Assembly (NCBI GenBank): GCA_052148715.1
Contig: JBKQHQ010000217.1
Coordinates: 1 to 6,030, forward strand
Direction: 5' to 3'
DNA length: 6,030 nucleotides
Source of the DNA: JBKQHQ01 sp052148715
GTDB lineage: Bacteria; Pseudomonadota; Alphaproteobacteria; Rhizobiales; Xanthobacteraceae
A model generated the notes under the pieces. That model was given only the letters and a program-made list of their open reading frames with translations, ran no database searches and was not told the DNA's origin. This document shows positions 1-6,030 of the stretch, piece after piece. Each line of letters starts with the position of its first letter. The first letter of the stretch is position 1. The position numbers were made by a program, and so were the translations under genes.

Positions 1-1
1 C

Positions 2-714
2 GGCACTCATGCCAAGCAGGTTCTGGTCAAGGCTGCCCATGTGCTGCCGGCGCCTGCCAGCGGCGATCTTCAGGCTCTCGCAGCGATCCCCTACAGCTTC
101 GTCACCGTGTGACTGGCGGTGCGCGGCGCCGGACTTACCCGCCGTATTGCGGCAGGAAAGAGAGTGCTGGTGCATGGGGCGGCCGGCGGACTCGGGACAT
201 TGGCGCTACAGATGCTGTCAGCCTGGGGTGCCAACATCACCGCCATCGCGCGGCCGCCAACGTTGGCTGGATGTTTGCAGGCGGGCGCCACCGAAGTTCT
301 TGATGGCAATAATCAGTCGTTCGCCTCGCTTGGCCGCACGTTCGATGCGACGCTCAACTTCGCCACATGGACGATGACCTTGCGCTCGTCCGCTGCTTGC
401 GGGATGATGCTCTGGGCCATGCGACCACGGTGCATCCAATGTTGGGAAATTTGGACCGGTACGGCTGGGTGCGCGTTGGACTGAAGTCTTTCTCTGAAAA
501 GAAAAGCCACCGTGCCGCCTTGCCGAAGGGCACGAGAAATTACACATGGACCCTTTTCCGGCCAGATGCGGCAGCGCTCGCGGATCTGGCTCAACTCGTC
601 GAGCACCAGCGTCTGAGCCTTCCTATCGCCGTACGCAAGCCGCTCACGCAAGCCGAGGAGGCTTTCGATCACGTCAGGAAAGGCCGACCCGGGCGAGCGC
701 TGCTCACCCCATGA
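2..714 (+). pseudogene. Broken MDR-family NAD(P)H:quinone oxidoreductase (5' end outside window)
   Basis: The translation resembles the nucleotide-binding and C-terminal parts of medium-chain dehydrogenase/reductase enzymes of the zinc-independent quinone oxidoreductase / RTN4IP1-like branch, which reduce quinones or enals with NADPH. The Rossmann motif VLVHGAAGGLGTLALQM lies at about 164-214, preceded by IPYSFVTV, the conserved entry into this domain. Two lesions are visible. A TGA at 110-112 sits in frame between FVTV and LAVRGAG, where the family normally has Trp or another hydrophobic residue. After FATW the frame moves from the second to the first phase at about 370; restoring one G to the GG at 369-370 gives a continuous FATWDDDLALVRCL and an uninterrupted C-terminus (GHATTVHPM, GRALLTP) to the TGA at 712-714. 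The N-terminal catalytic domain lies before the window. I infer a pseudogene; sequencing error could explain the one-base loss but less easily the stop as well. Confidence 0.82.
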
Positions 715-973
715 TGTTTAAAGCGGTACGCAGCCGTCGCCGCGGACCTGGTGACCGGGCGCCAGAAATTGCTGCAGGATGGTCCGATTGATCAGGCGGT
801 GCGCATCCATTGCCCTGCTGGGCATCTTCAGCCCAGGTCGGATCGGCGACCAGTGACTGGTTGATAGCGGCCTCTGAAATCCCGTTCCCGTGTAGGCGCG
901 AGCTAAGCTCACGCGACCACAAATGCCAGCCGCGACCAAGCGAATGATCGTGTTGCGGGCGCGTCCATCGCCG
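715..973. other. Unassigned stretch between two broken genes
   Basis: These roughly 260 bases separate the stop of the oxidoreductase remnant from the first recognisable metallophosphoesterase residues. The + strand frames carry stops (for example around 866-875 and 905). Two - strand frames stay open, but they continue as antisense of the phosphoesterase and match no family I know. Where the N-terminal half of the phosphoesterase would be expected there is no DxH or GNHD motif in any frame. The segment is therefore probably replaced or deleted-and-rejoined DNA. I see no clear terminal inverted repeats, RNA gene or promoter in it. Confidence 0.4.
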
Positions 974-1542
974 TACTTCCTGCAAAGCGATCTTCCCGAC
1001 CTCGCCCGCGACCTGCCGTCCGGCCGCTTTCCTTGTGTCAAGTTGCGCGGGAACATCGCGATAATCGCGCTGTCGATCGCTGTGCCACGGCCGCCGTTCG
1101 TTTCGGCCGGCTATCTGGGTCACGCGCAGCTTGAGGCGTTCCAGTCCGCGCTCGCACATCCCGAAGTACGGGCGAGGATGCCGGTCGTGCTGATTCATCA
1201 TCCGCCCGTCGACAGCCGATCCCGGCTGATGCAGCTTCGCGACGGCCTGGTGGACGCTGCGCACTTTCGCAGCGCGCTCATACAGCTGGCACGCGGCGTC
1301 GTGCTCTTCGGTCATATCCACGTCCGGGCCCGCTGTACCTTACGGACACCCACCGGAGAGCTCGACGTCGTCGGTGCGAGCGGGCTGCACTCGATCATCC
1401 CGATTTATCGGTACGTGCCGGCTTCAACCTCTATGAGTTTGCCTCGGACGGAAGCCTCGCCTTGGCGGAAGCGCATGTGGTTAATCCTGAGACGGGCGGG
1501 ATGGAGCGCACTGCGATACCCGATCGGCCCGGATGCACCTGA
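974..1542 (+). pseudogene. Truncated, frameshifted calcineurin-like metallophosphoesterase
   Basis: This is the C-terminal half of a metallophosphoesterase, a family of two-metal hydrolases acting on phosphate mono- or diesters. Family-like sequence starts around YFLQSDLPDLA (974) and runs through ALSIAVPRPPF, the metal-ligand segment VVLIHHPPV (about 1187-1213) and FGHIHVR (about 1307-1327), corresponding to the usual GHxH motif. The N-terminal DxH and GNHD metal-binding motifs are absent, so the product cannot form a normal active site. After VVGASG the frame shifts: loss of one G in the run at 1382-1384 moves the true C-terminus (LDHPDLSVRAGFNLYEFAS and onward) into the first phase, ending at TGA 1540-1542. 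The uncorrected frame would instead run to 1570 with an atypical tail. The apparent ATG at 923 lies outside the homologous part, so I do not accept it as a native start. Function is known only at family level. Confidence 0.75.
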
Positions 1543-1585
1543 TGTGCCGCGTTCTGCCAGTCGCATATAGTGGCCGCATCCCAGC

Positions 1586-1590
1586 GAGGA
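1586..1590 (+). promoter_or_regulatory. Shine-Dalgarno site deciding the start at 1600
   Basis: A GAGGA sequence ends nine bases before the ATG at 1600. It favours ATG 1600 over the in-frame GTG at 1570, which has no comparable site. It also fits the family, since NFRHVLVVTE is a typical first beta strand of a UspA fold. Confidence 0.6.
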
Positions 1591-1599
1591 CTTGAAGCG

Positions 1600-3099
1600 A
1601 TGAATTTCCGGCATGTCCTTGTGGTTACCGAACTCGGGCTCGATGCGCGACCCATCTTTGCGGCGGTTGGGCGTTTTGCCCCATCCGCGGAGCAGATCAT
1701 CGTCATTGCCCGGCAAAAGCCGCACCACCTCGCCTGGTTCATCCCGGAGCGGTCGCCGGAGCTCGACGAAGCGGCCCATCGCGCTCTCGACGCGCTCCGT
1801 GAAGCGGCGAACGGACTGACGCCATCGGCCGAGGTGTTTCTGGCGTCCAACCTCACCGCCGACGCGTTGGCCGACGCAGTGACTAACGCCGAGGTCGATC
1901 TCGTCGCGGTTGGTTCGACCCCCTTCGACATCTTGGGCATCGCCTCAGAACTCCGGAAGCGCCGCGCCGTGCCTGTACTGTGCGCGGGCTCCGGGTGCCC
2001 GGCGGAGCACGCCACAAGCGGCGACCGCCTTCTTTGCGTTGGATTCACGGCGTTGGACCGGTCTACGATCGCGACCTTTCTCCGGGATCAGGCCGGACCG
2101 GCCGACCGCATCGCGGTCCTCTGGTCGACTCCCTTGTCGACAGCCGAGCTGCGCAGTCTGCGTGACGTATCGGGCCTCACGGCGGAAGTGAGGCCGGTCG
2201 AACAATCCAACGAGCTGCTGCGACACCTGCTCGACCCGCAGGCCGGCCGGGAAACCGATCTCGTTGTGCTCACGCGCTTCCCACCCCGCTTCCTGCTGCG
2301 CGTTCCTGCGGCGCCAGCCGTGCTGGTCCTGCCACCCCACCGGCCGGTGGCAAACGAGTGGCAACTTCCTATCGACATGCCGGACCTGGTCGATGATGGC
2401 ACGCTCATTCGCGCGCGTCTCGAATATGCCTTGGGCGCGGGACGCCGCACCCCCATTGCCGACCAAGAATTGGCTTTTGTGACCGCAGCGCGGCTCGTAG
2501 CCCGAGTGACTTCGCGCGAGGGCGAAGTGGAGCTTCCCTCCGGGCTTGGTCCTTCTCTTGGCGTGTTCCGCAGTGCAGGCAGGCAAACTGGGGATCCCTT
2601 GGCGTCGCTCGAGTTGCACGTCACCGTGCTTCGTTGCGGTCCGGGCACGCTGCTTTTGTTCGACGCAGAACTTGAAAACGATCACTTGGCCCTGATCCGC
2701 AGCGCGACTTGGGCAACTGCCGTGGGGGTGCGCGTCCGTGCCACGCGGAGCTGTGCCTCCCTTCGGGCGAAGCTGCGCGCCGTCGGCCTCAATCCGCACG
2801 TCATTGATGCTCGCGCCGTGCTCGGGGAGGGAGAGGCGCCCGATGTGCCTGCCCTCGCGGACGCAGTCCGGCTCGCGCGCACGGCGACGCGGATGCGTAC
2901 CGTAGGATTCGCCGTAGTCGCCATTGTCTACCGCGGTCCGCACGCGCCGACGACGCAAAGTTTCATCGCCGTCCGTCCAGAGGACCTCGCCGACATCGCC
3001 CCGCCTCTTACGGTTTCGGCGGGGCCGGCGTCGTCGGCTAAGCGGCTCGACCTCAGGACCGGCAGCAAGGTCATCGAAGGCAACTGCGTTAAGATCTAG
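1600..3099 (+). CDS. Tandem UspA-like domains plus unassigned domain; N-terminal part of a Usp-PLD fusion cut by TAG
   Basis: The 499-residue product begins with a UspA-like alpha/beta fold (about residues 1-130: strand FRHVLVVTE, then VDLVAVGS near 99-106 and AVPVLCAG). A second, diverged copy follows (about 142-246: DRLLCVGF, DLVVLTRF, APAVLVLPP). The canonical Gx2Gx9G(S/T) ATP-binding signature is not clear in either, so nucleotide binding is uncertain. Residues about 255-475 form a region I cannot assign, containing GTLLLFDAELE, VGVRVRATRSCASLR and AIVYRGPHAP. The final segment (LRTGSKVIEGNCVKI) looks like the lead-in to a phospholipase D domain, with GN-V resembling the GNxV strand common at that position. 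The TAG at 3097-3099 (codon 500) is followed in the same frame by the rest of that domain, so this is probably the front part of one 893-residue protein. No signal peptide or membrane segment is evident; cytoplasmic location is inferred. The nearest upstream gene is a pseudogene. Confidence 0.72.
   Translation: MNFRHVLVVTELGLDARPIFAAVGRFAPSAEQIIVIARQKPHHLAWFIPERSPELDEAAHRALDALREAANGLTPSAEVFLASNLTADALADAVTNAEVDLVAVGSTPFDILGIASELRKRRAVPVLCAGSGCPAEHATSGDRLLCVGFTALDRSTIATFLRDQAGPADRIAVLWSTPLSTAELRSLRDVSGLTAEVRPVEQSNELLRHLLDPQAGRETDLVVLTRFPPRFLLRVPAAPAVLVLPPHRPVANEWQLPIDMPDLVDDGTLIRARLEYALGAGRRTPIADQELAFVTAARLVARVTSREGEVELPSGLGPSLGVFRSAGRQTGDPLASLELHVTVLRCGPGTLLLFDAELENDHLALIRSATWATAVGVRVRATRSCASLRAKLRAVGLNPHVIDARAVLGEGEAPDVPALADAVRLARTATRMRTVGFAVVAIVYRGPHAPTTQSFIAVRPEDLADIAPPLTVSAGPASSAKRLDLRTGSKVIEGNCVKI
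3097..3099 (+). other. In-frame amber codon inside the Usp-PLD frame
   Basis: TAG at codon 500 separates VKI from FDNPTARGWLL. The frame is open on both sides (1600-3096 and 3100-4278) and the protein-family continuity crosses this point. A sense codon one substitution away (CAG, TAC, TAT, GAG or AAG) would give an uninterrupted PLD lead-in. I see no structure or second gene signal suggesting programmed readthrough. Confidence 0.7.
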
Positions 3100-3177
3100 T
3101 TCGACAATCCAACCGCGCGCGGCTGGCTCCTCGGCGCGATCAATGGCAGCCGCGGGCGCGTACACTTTCAAACATAC

Positions 3178-4281
3178 ATGGCGACCGATGACCACGTTGG
3201 ACGCGAAGTCGAGGTCGCATTGGCAGCCGCTGCCGCGCGCGGCGTGACCGTTCGCGTGCTCGTCGATTCGCTCCACGCGCTTCACGGCTCGTTTGGCGCG
3301 CGCAATCCGCTTCTCGAGCGGCTTGCGTCATATGACAACGTCGAGCTCCGTGTCGTGAGCCCCATCACCGGCACGCCGTCGCTGGAGGATCTGAAGAAGC
3401 GCGACCATCGCAAGCTGCTCGTCGCCGACGGCGAGCTGGCTCTCCTCGGCGGGCGCAATCTCTCGCATGAGTACTATGCCGGATTTGGCGAGGTGCCGTT
3501 GAGCACGCAGGCGCCTTGGCGAATGGTGCCGTGGCTGGATGGGGGCGCGCGCGTCGAGGGGCCCGCCGTCGGGGTGGTCGAGCGTGCTTTCCTCGACGCA
3601 TGGACCGCCGCCGGCGGCTCGCCCTTCGAGGTCGGAGATTGTGGTCCGGTGGGCCCGGTCAGGGCTCGCGTGGTGCTGCACCGCGGATTGCGCGACGCAT
3701 ACACCGTCGAAGCCTATCTTGGGATCATCGAGAGCGCGCGCTCGCATATTTACGTTGTGAATGGGTTTCCTCTGCTACTCGAGATCCAGAACGGTCTCCT
3801 GCGCGCGCTGCGCCGAGGGATCCGCATCCGTGTCCTTGTCGGCAATCTCAGGCCGAAGTACGGCGACGAGTCATTTACCGGGCCCTGGGCGGTGGCTCAC
3901 AACGTGGCGACCTCGTTCGTGCATTCGCGGATTGATCCGCTCGTCGCCGCTGGAGCGGAGTGCTACGAGTTAGTGGTCCGGCATCAACCGGCTTGGGACA
4001 TGGCCGTTCGCGATGTCCGGCCTTACGTCCACGCCAAGGCAATGAGCGTGGACGGAGCGATCTGCGCGATTGGCAGCGCCAACCCCGACGTCACGGGGGG
4101 ATATTGGGAAAGCGAGCTGCAGCTCGTTGTCGAGGACGCGACCATAACTACAGCAGTCGAAGCCCGGTTGGACGAATTGGTAGCCGGTTCGGCACGCATC
4201 GAACCCAACGACACCGATTGGCGCCGGCGCGCGGAAAAGCGCAAATGGATGCGCTACTGGCCGGGTGTGCTGTCGGCGTAG
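3178..4281 (+). CDS. Phospholipase D / cardiolipin synthase-like protein (C-terminal part of Usp-PLD fusion)
   Basis: This is a two-HKD phospholipase D superfamily domain. Counting from the ATG at 3178, the first HxKxxxxD is DHRKLLVADG (H77, K79, D84), followed by GGRN; the second is VHAKAMSVDG (H285, K287, D292), followed by GSAN and ESELQL. Both catalytic sets are complete. Family members transfer or hydrolyse phosphatidyl groups through a phosphohistidine intermediate; cardiolipin synthesis, phospholipid hydrolysis and nuclease activity all occur in the superfamily, so the substrate is not assigned. The ATG at 3178 is only the first Met after the amber codon: it has no Shine-Dalgarno site, and the domain visibly starts earlier in the same frame (FDNPTARGWLLGAI, then VHFQTYMATDD, from 3100). 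Independent expression therefore looks poor unless the TAG is read through or is an error. No transmembrane helices like those of ClsA are present. It ends 12 bases from the end of the convergent lipase gene. Confidence 0.85.
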   Translation: MATDDHVGREVEVALAAAAARGVTVRVLVDSLHALHGSFGARNPLLERLASYDNVELRVVSPITGTPSLEDLKKRDHRKLLVADGELALLGGRNLSHEYYAGFGEVPLSTQAPWRMVPWLDGGARVEGPAVGVVERAFLDAWTAAGGSPFEVGDCGPVGPVRARVVLHRGLRDAYTVEAYLGIIESARSHIYVVNGFPLLLEIQNGLLRALRRGIRIRVLVGNLRPKYGDESFTGPWAVAHNVATSFVHSRIDPLVAAGAECYELVVRHQPAWDMAVRDVRPYVHAKAMSVDGAICAIGSANPDVTGGYWESELQLVVEDATITTAVEARLDELVAGSARIEPNDTDWRRRAEKRKWMRYWPGVLSA

Positions 4282-4293
4282 ATTTAGTCCAGA

Positions 4294-5298
4294 TCAATCT
4301 CCGAACTCGCTTACCCGGCCGTGCGGACGGAGCGCCGCGATATAGTGATGTGGCGGGTGCTTTGCGAAATTGTACTGGAAAGAGCCATGGCGTCTCGCGT
4401 TCGCAAAGAAGGCCAGACCCGAACGCAGGACTTCTCTCACGCTCGGGAGCTGTCCGACGGGAGACTGGGCCCGCTGCCAGTCACCTTGCACAAAGTGGTA
4501 TTCTTGCCCGAAATGAACGAAGGGTCCCCAAGGCTCCGGCGGGAGCGCGGGAACCGGATCCTCCGGGAGCACGTGCCGGAAGAGCTTGGGCTCGAGACTA
4601 TCGATGGCACGCGGCAGCTGTCCTGCGAGAACCATTGGCTGCCCGAAGGTATAGACTGCCCGCAGCCGCTCGGCGATCGCTCTCTGGCTCTCGGTATTGC
4701 ACAGGCTCAGAGCGAAGAGGACAGCCATGGCACCGCCCAGACTGTGGCCGGTCACGAACAGTGCCTCCAGCGGATGCTGGACCCGGGCGTCGTGATCGAG
4801 CAATGATCGCCCGTCGACAGCGGCGGCCAGCTCGCCCAGGACTGGCAACCATGTGGCGCGAAGATTCCGATGAAAGCCGGCGTGTACTCTGACCTTCTCG
4901 GTGCCGGAGGCGAACGCCAGCGTGCTCGAGTCCAGGCCCACATCCGCATCGCCCAGCCAATTGCCCAGCGTGCCGGGCTCGGTGCCGCGGTAGCATAAGA
5001 TTAACACGCGACCGCAGCGACTCTGGACAAGGTAGGCTGTCGAGAAGATGAACATCGCGTCGACGATTTGAGTGATACGGACGCAGGCGGGACGCTCGAT
5101 GCCGAGCCTCGCCATCATCGTTGCGACGGTCTCGATGTCCGCGTATGCATACCCTGCGCATATGCCGAGCGCATGCGCGACGGTGGCATGGCGCTGCGGC
5201 GCGCCGGTTGCGTGTGGGGCCGTAAACGTCTCGGTGAGGTCCGCGTAGATGGGAAACGGAGCGACGCACGTCGTTCCGACCATTCTGTCGAGGCTCAT
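4294..5298 (-). CDS. Class 3 (alpha/beta-hydrolase) lipase
   Basis: The 334-residue product is a Lipase_3-type alpha/beta hydrolase that should hydrolyse acylglycerols or related esters. Visible landmarks in order: VLILCYRGTEP (about 98-108), the strand and oxyanion-side RGTE typical of the family; VHAGFHRNL (138-146); nucleophile elbow TGHSLGGAMA with Ser186; VYTFGQPMV (215-223); LPEDPVPALPP with the probable acid Asp247; and KHPPHHYIAAL, where His314 has the spacing to Tyr319 and AL seen around the catalytic His in relatives. The triad thus appears complete and the length suits the family. The start is supported by GGAG (5305-5308 on the - strand) six bases before the ATG. No signal peptide is evident. 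The upstream neighbour in the same direction is a dead rhomboid gene 88 bases away; the gene converges with the PLD frame. Substrate and physiological role cannot be read from the sequence. Confidence 0.9.
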   Translation of the reverse strand: MSLDRMVGTTCVAPFPIYADLTETFTAPHATGAPQRHATVAHALGICAGYAYADIETVATMMARLGIERPACVRITQIVDAMFIFSTAYLVQSRCGRVLILCYRGTEPGTLGNWLGDADVGLDSSTLAFASGTEKVRVHAGFHRNLRATWLPVLGELAAAVDGRSLLDHDARVQHPLEALFVTGHSLGGAMAVLFALSLCNTESQRAIAERLRAVYTFGQPMVLAGQLPRAIDSLEPKLFRHVLPEDPVPALPPEPWGPFVHFGQEYHFVQGDWQRAQSPVGQLPSVREVLRSGLAFFANARRHGSFQYNFAKHPPHHYIAALRPHGRVSEFGD

Positions 5299-5386
5299 GC
5301 GCGGCTCCGCCCAGCTAGCGAGTGATCGGATTCGACTGGCTGATCATTGCGGTGAGTTATCAAGGAACGTATCATCAGGCGTCGTA

Positions 5387-5779
5387 CTAATGATCGGCTT
5401 TTCCCTGTTGTCCAGCAACCTGGAGCGGATCTTCAAATAGACGCCCGGTAAGAGCCCCAAAGATGATGCCGCTGATGTGAGCAAGATAGGCTACCCCGCC
5501 CGACTGCACGTCTGTTACGACACCAAAATCGACCAACTGGATGAGAAACCAAAGTCCAATTAAGACCGCGGCGGGTATAAACGTGACATCAACGAACTAC
5601 CCAATGAGCAAGACGGTACGAATCTTATCACGAGGGTAGTTAACCAGAAAGGCGCCCATCACGGCAGCAATCGCCCCGTTTGCACCCAAATTGGGAATCG
5701 TAGACGCGGGATCCGCGGCGACCTGGGCCAGCATCGACACGATTCCGCCAGGAAGGAGCATTAAACTGTTACCCCACAG
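5387..5779 (-). pseudogene. Rhomboid intramembrane serine protease remnant, catalytic Ser replaced
   Basis: The - strand frame encodes the C-terminal half of a rhomboid protease, a multi-pass membrane enzyme that cleaves substrates inside the bilayer with a Ser-His dyad. Recognisable parts are IPNLGANGAIAAVMGAF (the transmembrane helix that normally reads GASG), a helix around IPAAVLIGLWFLIQLV, and AYLAHISGIIFGALTGRLF with the conserved His (codon 5477-5479). The catalytic Ser position is Asn (codon 5678-5680; AAC, one transition from AGC). A TAG at 5597-5599 interrupts LLIG-FVDVTFIP, where relatives usually carry Trp. The frame ends at TAG 5387-5389. Family resemblance fades upstream of about 5776, so the N-terminal half with the first membrane helices is lost. 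With truncation, a stop and loss of the nucleophile, this cannot be an active protease. Confidence 0.85.
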
Positions 5780-5844
5780 ATTACCCCGCGAGCCTGAGCA
5801 GGCTATTCGCCGTCCCGTTTTTCTAGCTAAGTCATTGATTTTTT

Positions 5845-5894
5845 TGGTGGGCGCAGCAGGACTCGAACCTGCGACCCGCTGATTAAGAGTCAGC
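5845..5894 (-). tRNA. 3' half of tRNA-Lys(CTT), probable attachment-site remnant
   Basis: Read on the - strand, this holds a complete anticodon arm (stem GCTGA/TCAGC, loop CTCTTAA, anticodon CTT at 5885-5887), a five-base variable region, a perfect T arm (GCAGG/CCTGC with loop TTCGAGT), the 3' acceptor strand TGCGCCC, discriminator A and encoded CCA. The 5' half is missing: sequence upstream of the anticodon stem (above 5894) contains no D arm and no GGGCGCA to pair with the acceptor strand. The break exactly at the anticodon stem is what remains at the distal end of an element integrated into a tRNA 3' end by a tyrosine recombinase. By the usual polarity, the element would lie at higher coordinates and the original chromosomal flank at lower coordinates. 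It cannot make a functional tRNA. Confidence 0.85.
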
Positions 5895-6030
5895 TAAGAA
5901 GTTAGCAGAATCAATACCGTTCCGACAAGTTCGCCGTCCACCCTCGAATTGATCCGGCATAAGAATTTATCGTTGTCGGAATGAAACCCGAGCGCCTTGC
6001 CCGGGTCCAAGCGTTGGCAAAGACGTCGCT
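5894..6030 (-). CDS. Possible C-terminal end of an unknown protein (partial)
   Basis: One - strand frame is open from the window edge to a TAG at 5894-5896, giving 44-45 residues that include ALGFHSDNDKFLCR and RVDGELVGTVLILL. The composition is protein-like, but I recognise no family; in particular it lacks the C-terminal RHxxxH/Y pattern of a tyrosine integrase. The stop falls on the last base of the tRNA anticodon stem, so the frame ends precisely at the scar. A second - strand frame and a + strand frame from ATG 5981 are also open, so chance is a real alternative. Confidence 0.2.
   Translation of the reverse strand, partial: RRLCQRLDPGKALGFHSDNDKFLCRINSRVDGELVGTVLILLTS

Noticed and set aside
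704..1321. A 205-residue - strand frame over the unassigned stretch
   Set aside because: Its N-terminal two thirds are antisense to the phosphoesterase, and the remainder matches no transposase or other family I know.
3097..3099. Programmed readthrough or pyrrolysine insertion at the amber codon
   Set aside because: No recoding signal is visible, and decay of neighbouring genes makes an ordinary nonsense mutation more likely.
1945..3285. A 446-residue open frame on the - strand
   Set aside because: It is antisense to the Usp-PLD frame, is Arg-rich and motif-free, and is a typical shadow in GC-rich DNA.
3960..4892. A 310-residue + strand frame across the PLD end and the lipase gene
   Set aside because: It overlaps two well-supported genes in other frames and has the Arg/Gly-rich composition of a shadow frame.
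5792..5803. Small inverted repeat GCCTG-AG-CAGGC as a terminator
   Set aside because: The stem is only five pairs and the T run (5818-5822) is too far away to form an intrinsic terminator.
5691..5882. A 63-residue + strand frame ending in GAAGLEPATR
   Set aside because: The ending is the antisense translation of the tRNA T arm and acceptor strand, a well-known source of spurious small proteins; the rest is antisense to the rhomboid remnant.
5981..6030. Possible gene start MKPERLARVQALAKTS running off the window
   Set aside because: Only 16 codons are visible, with a weak upstream site, and the opposite strand is also open; there is not enough to call a gene.

Overview
The window is high-GC bacterial DNA. 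Its gene families, codon use and the tRNA-Lys(CTT) remnant suggest a proteobacterium, most likely an alphaproteobacterium of the Rhizobiales type; that placement is an inference from general family resemblance, not from a marker gene. Much of the window looks like genomic debris. Of five protein-coding loci, only one (a class 3 lipase) is plainly intact.

Left part (1-1542, + strand): the C-terminal two thirds of a zinc-independent MDR-type NAD(P)H:quinone oxidoreductase, broken by an in-frame TGA and a one-base deletion; then about 260 bases with no recognisable content; then the C-terminal part of a calcineurin-like metallophosphoesterase that lacks its 5' half and is also frameshifted near its end.

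Middle (1600-4281, + strand): one reading frame encodes two UspA-like (universal stress protein) domains, an unassigned middle domain and a complete phospholipase D / cardiolipin synthase-like domain with both HKD motifs. A single TAG codon at 3097-3099 splits it. Apart from that codon the frame is open from 1600 to 4281, so this looks like an approximately 893-residue fusion protein interrupted recently or read through.

Right part (4294-6030): an intact class 3 lipase on the - strand, convergent with the PLD gene and separated from it by 12 bases. Upstream of it, in the same direction, lies a rhomboid protease remnant whose catalytic Ser is Asn and which has an in-frame TAG. Next comes the 3' half of a tRNA-Lys(CTT) gene, cut at the anticodon stem. 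That is the usual scar of integration by a tyrosine recombinase and suggests that the DNA to its right belongs to, or was left by, an integrated element. The last 130 bases hold only an uncertain partial frame.

The surviving parts concern stress response (Usp) and lipid metabolism (PLD, lipase). Their co-localisation next to a tRNA scar suggests an accessory region in decay. No complete new defence or mobile system is visible.
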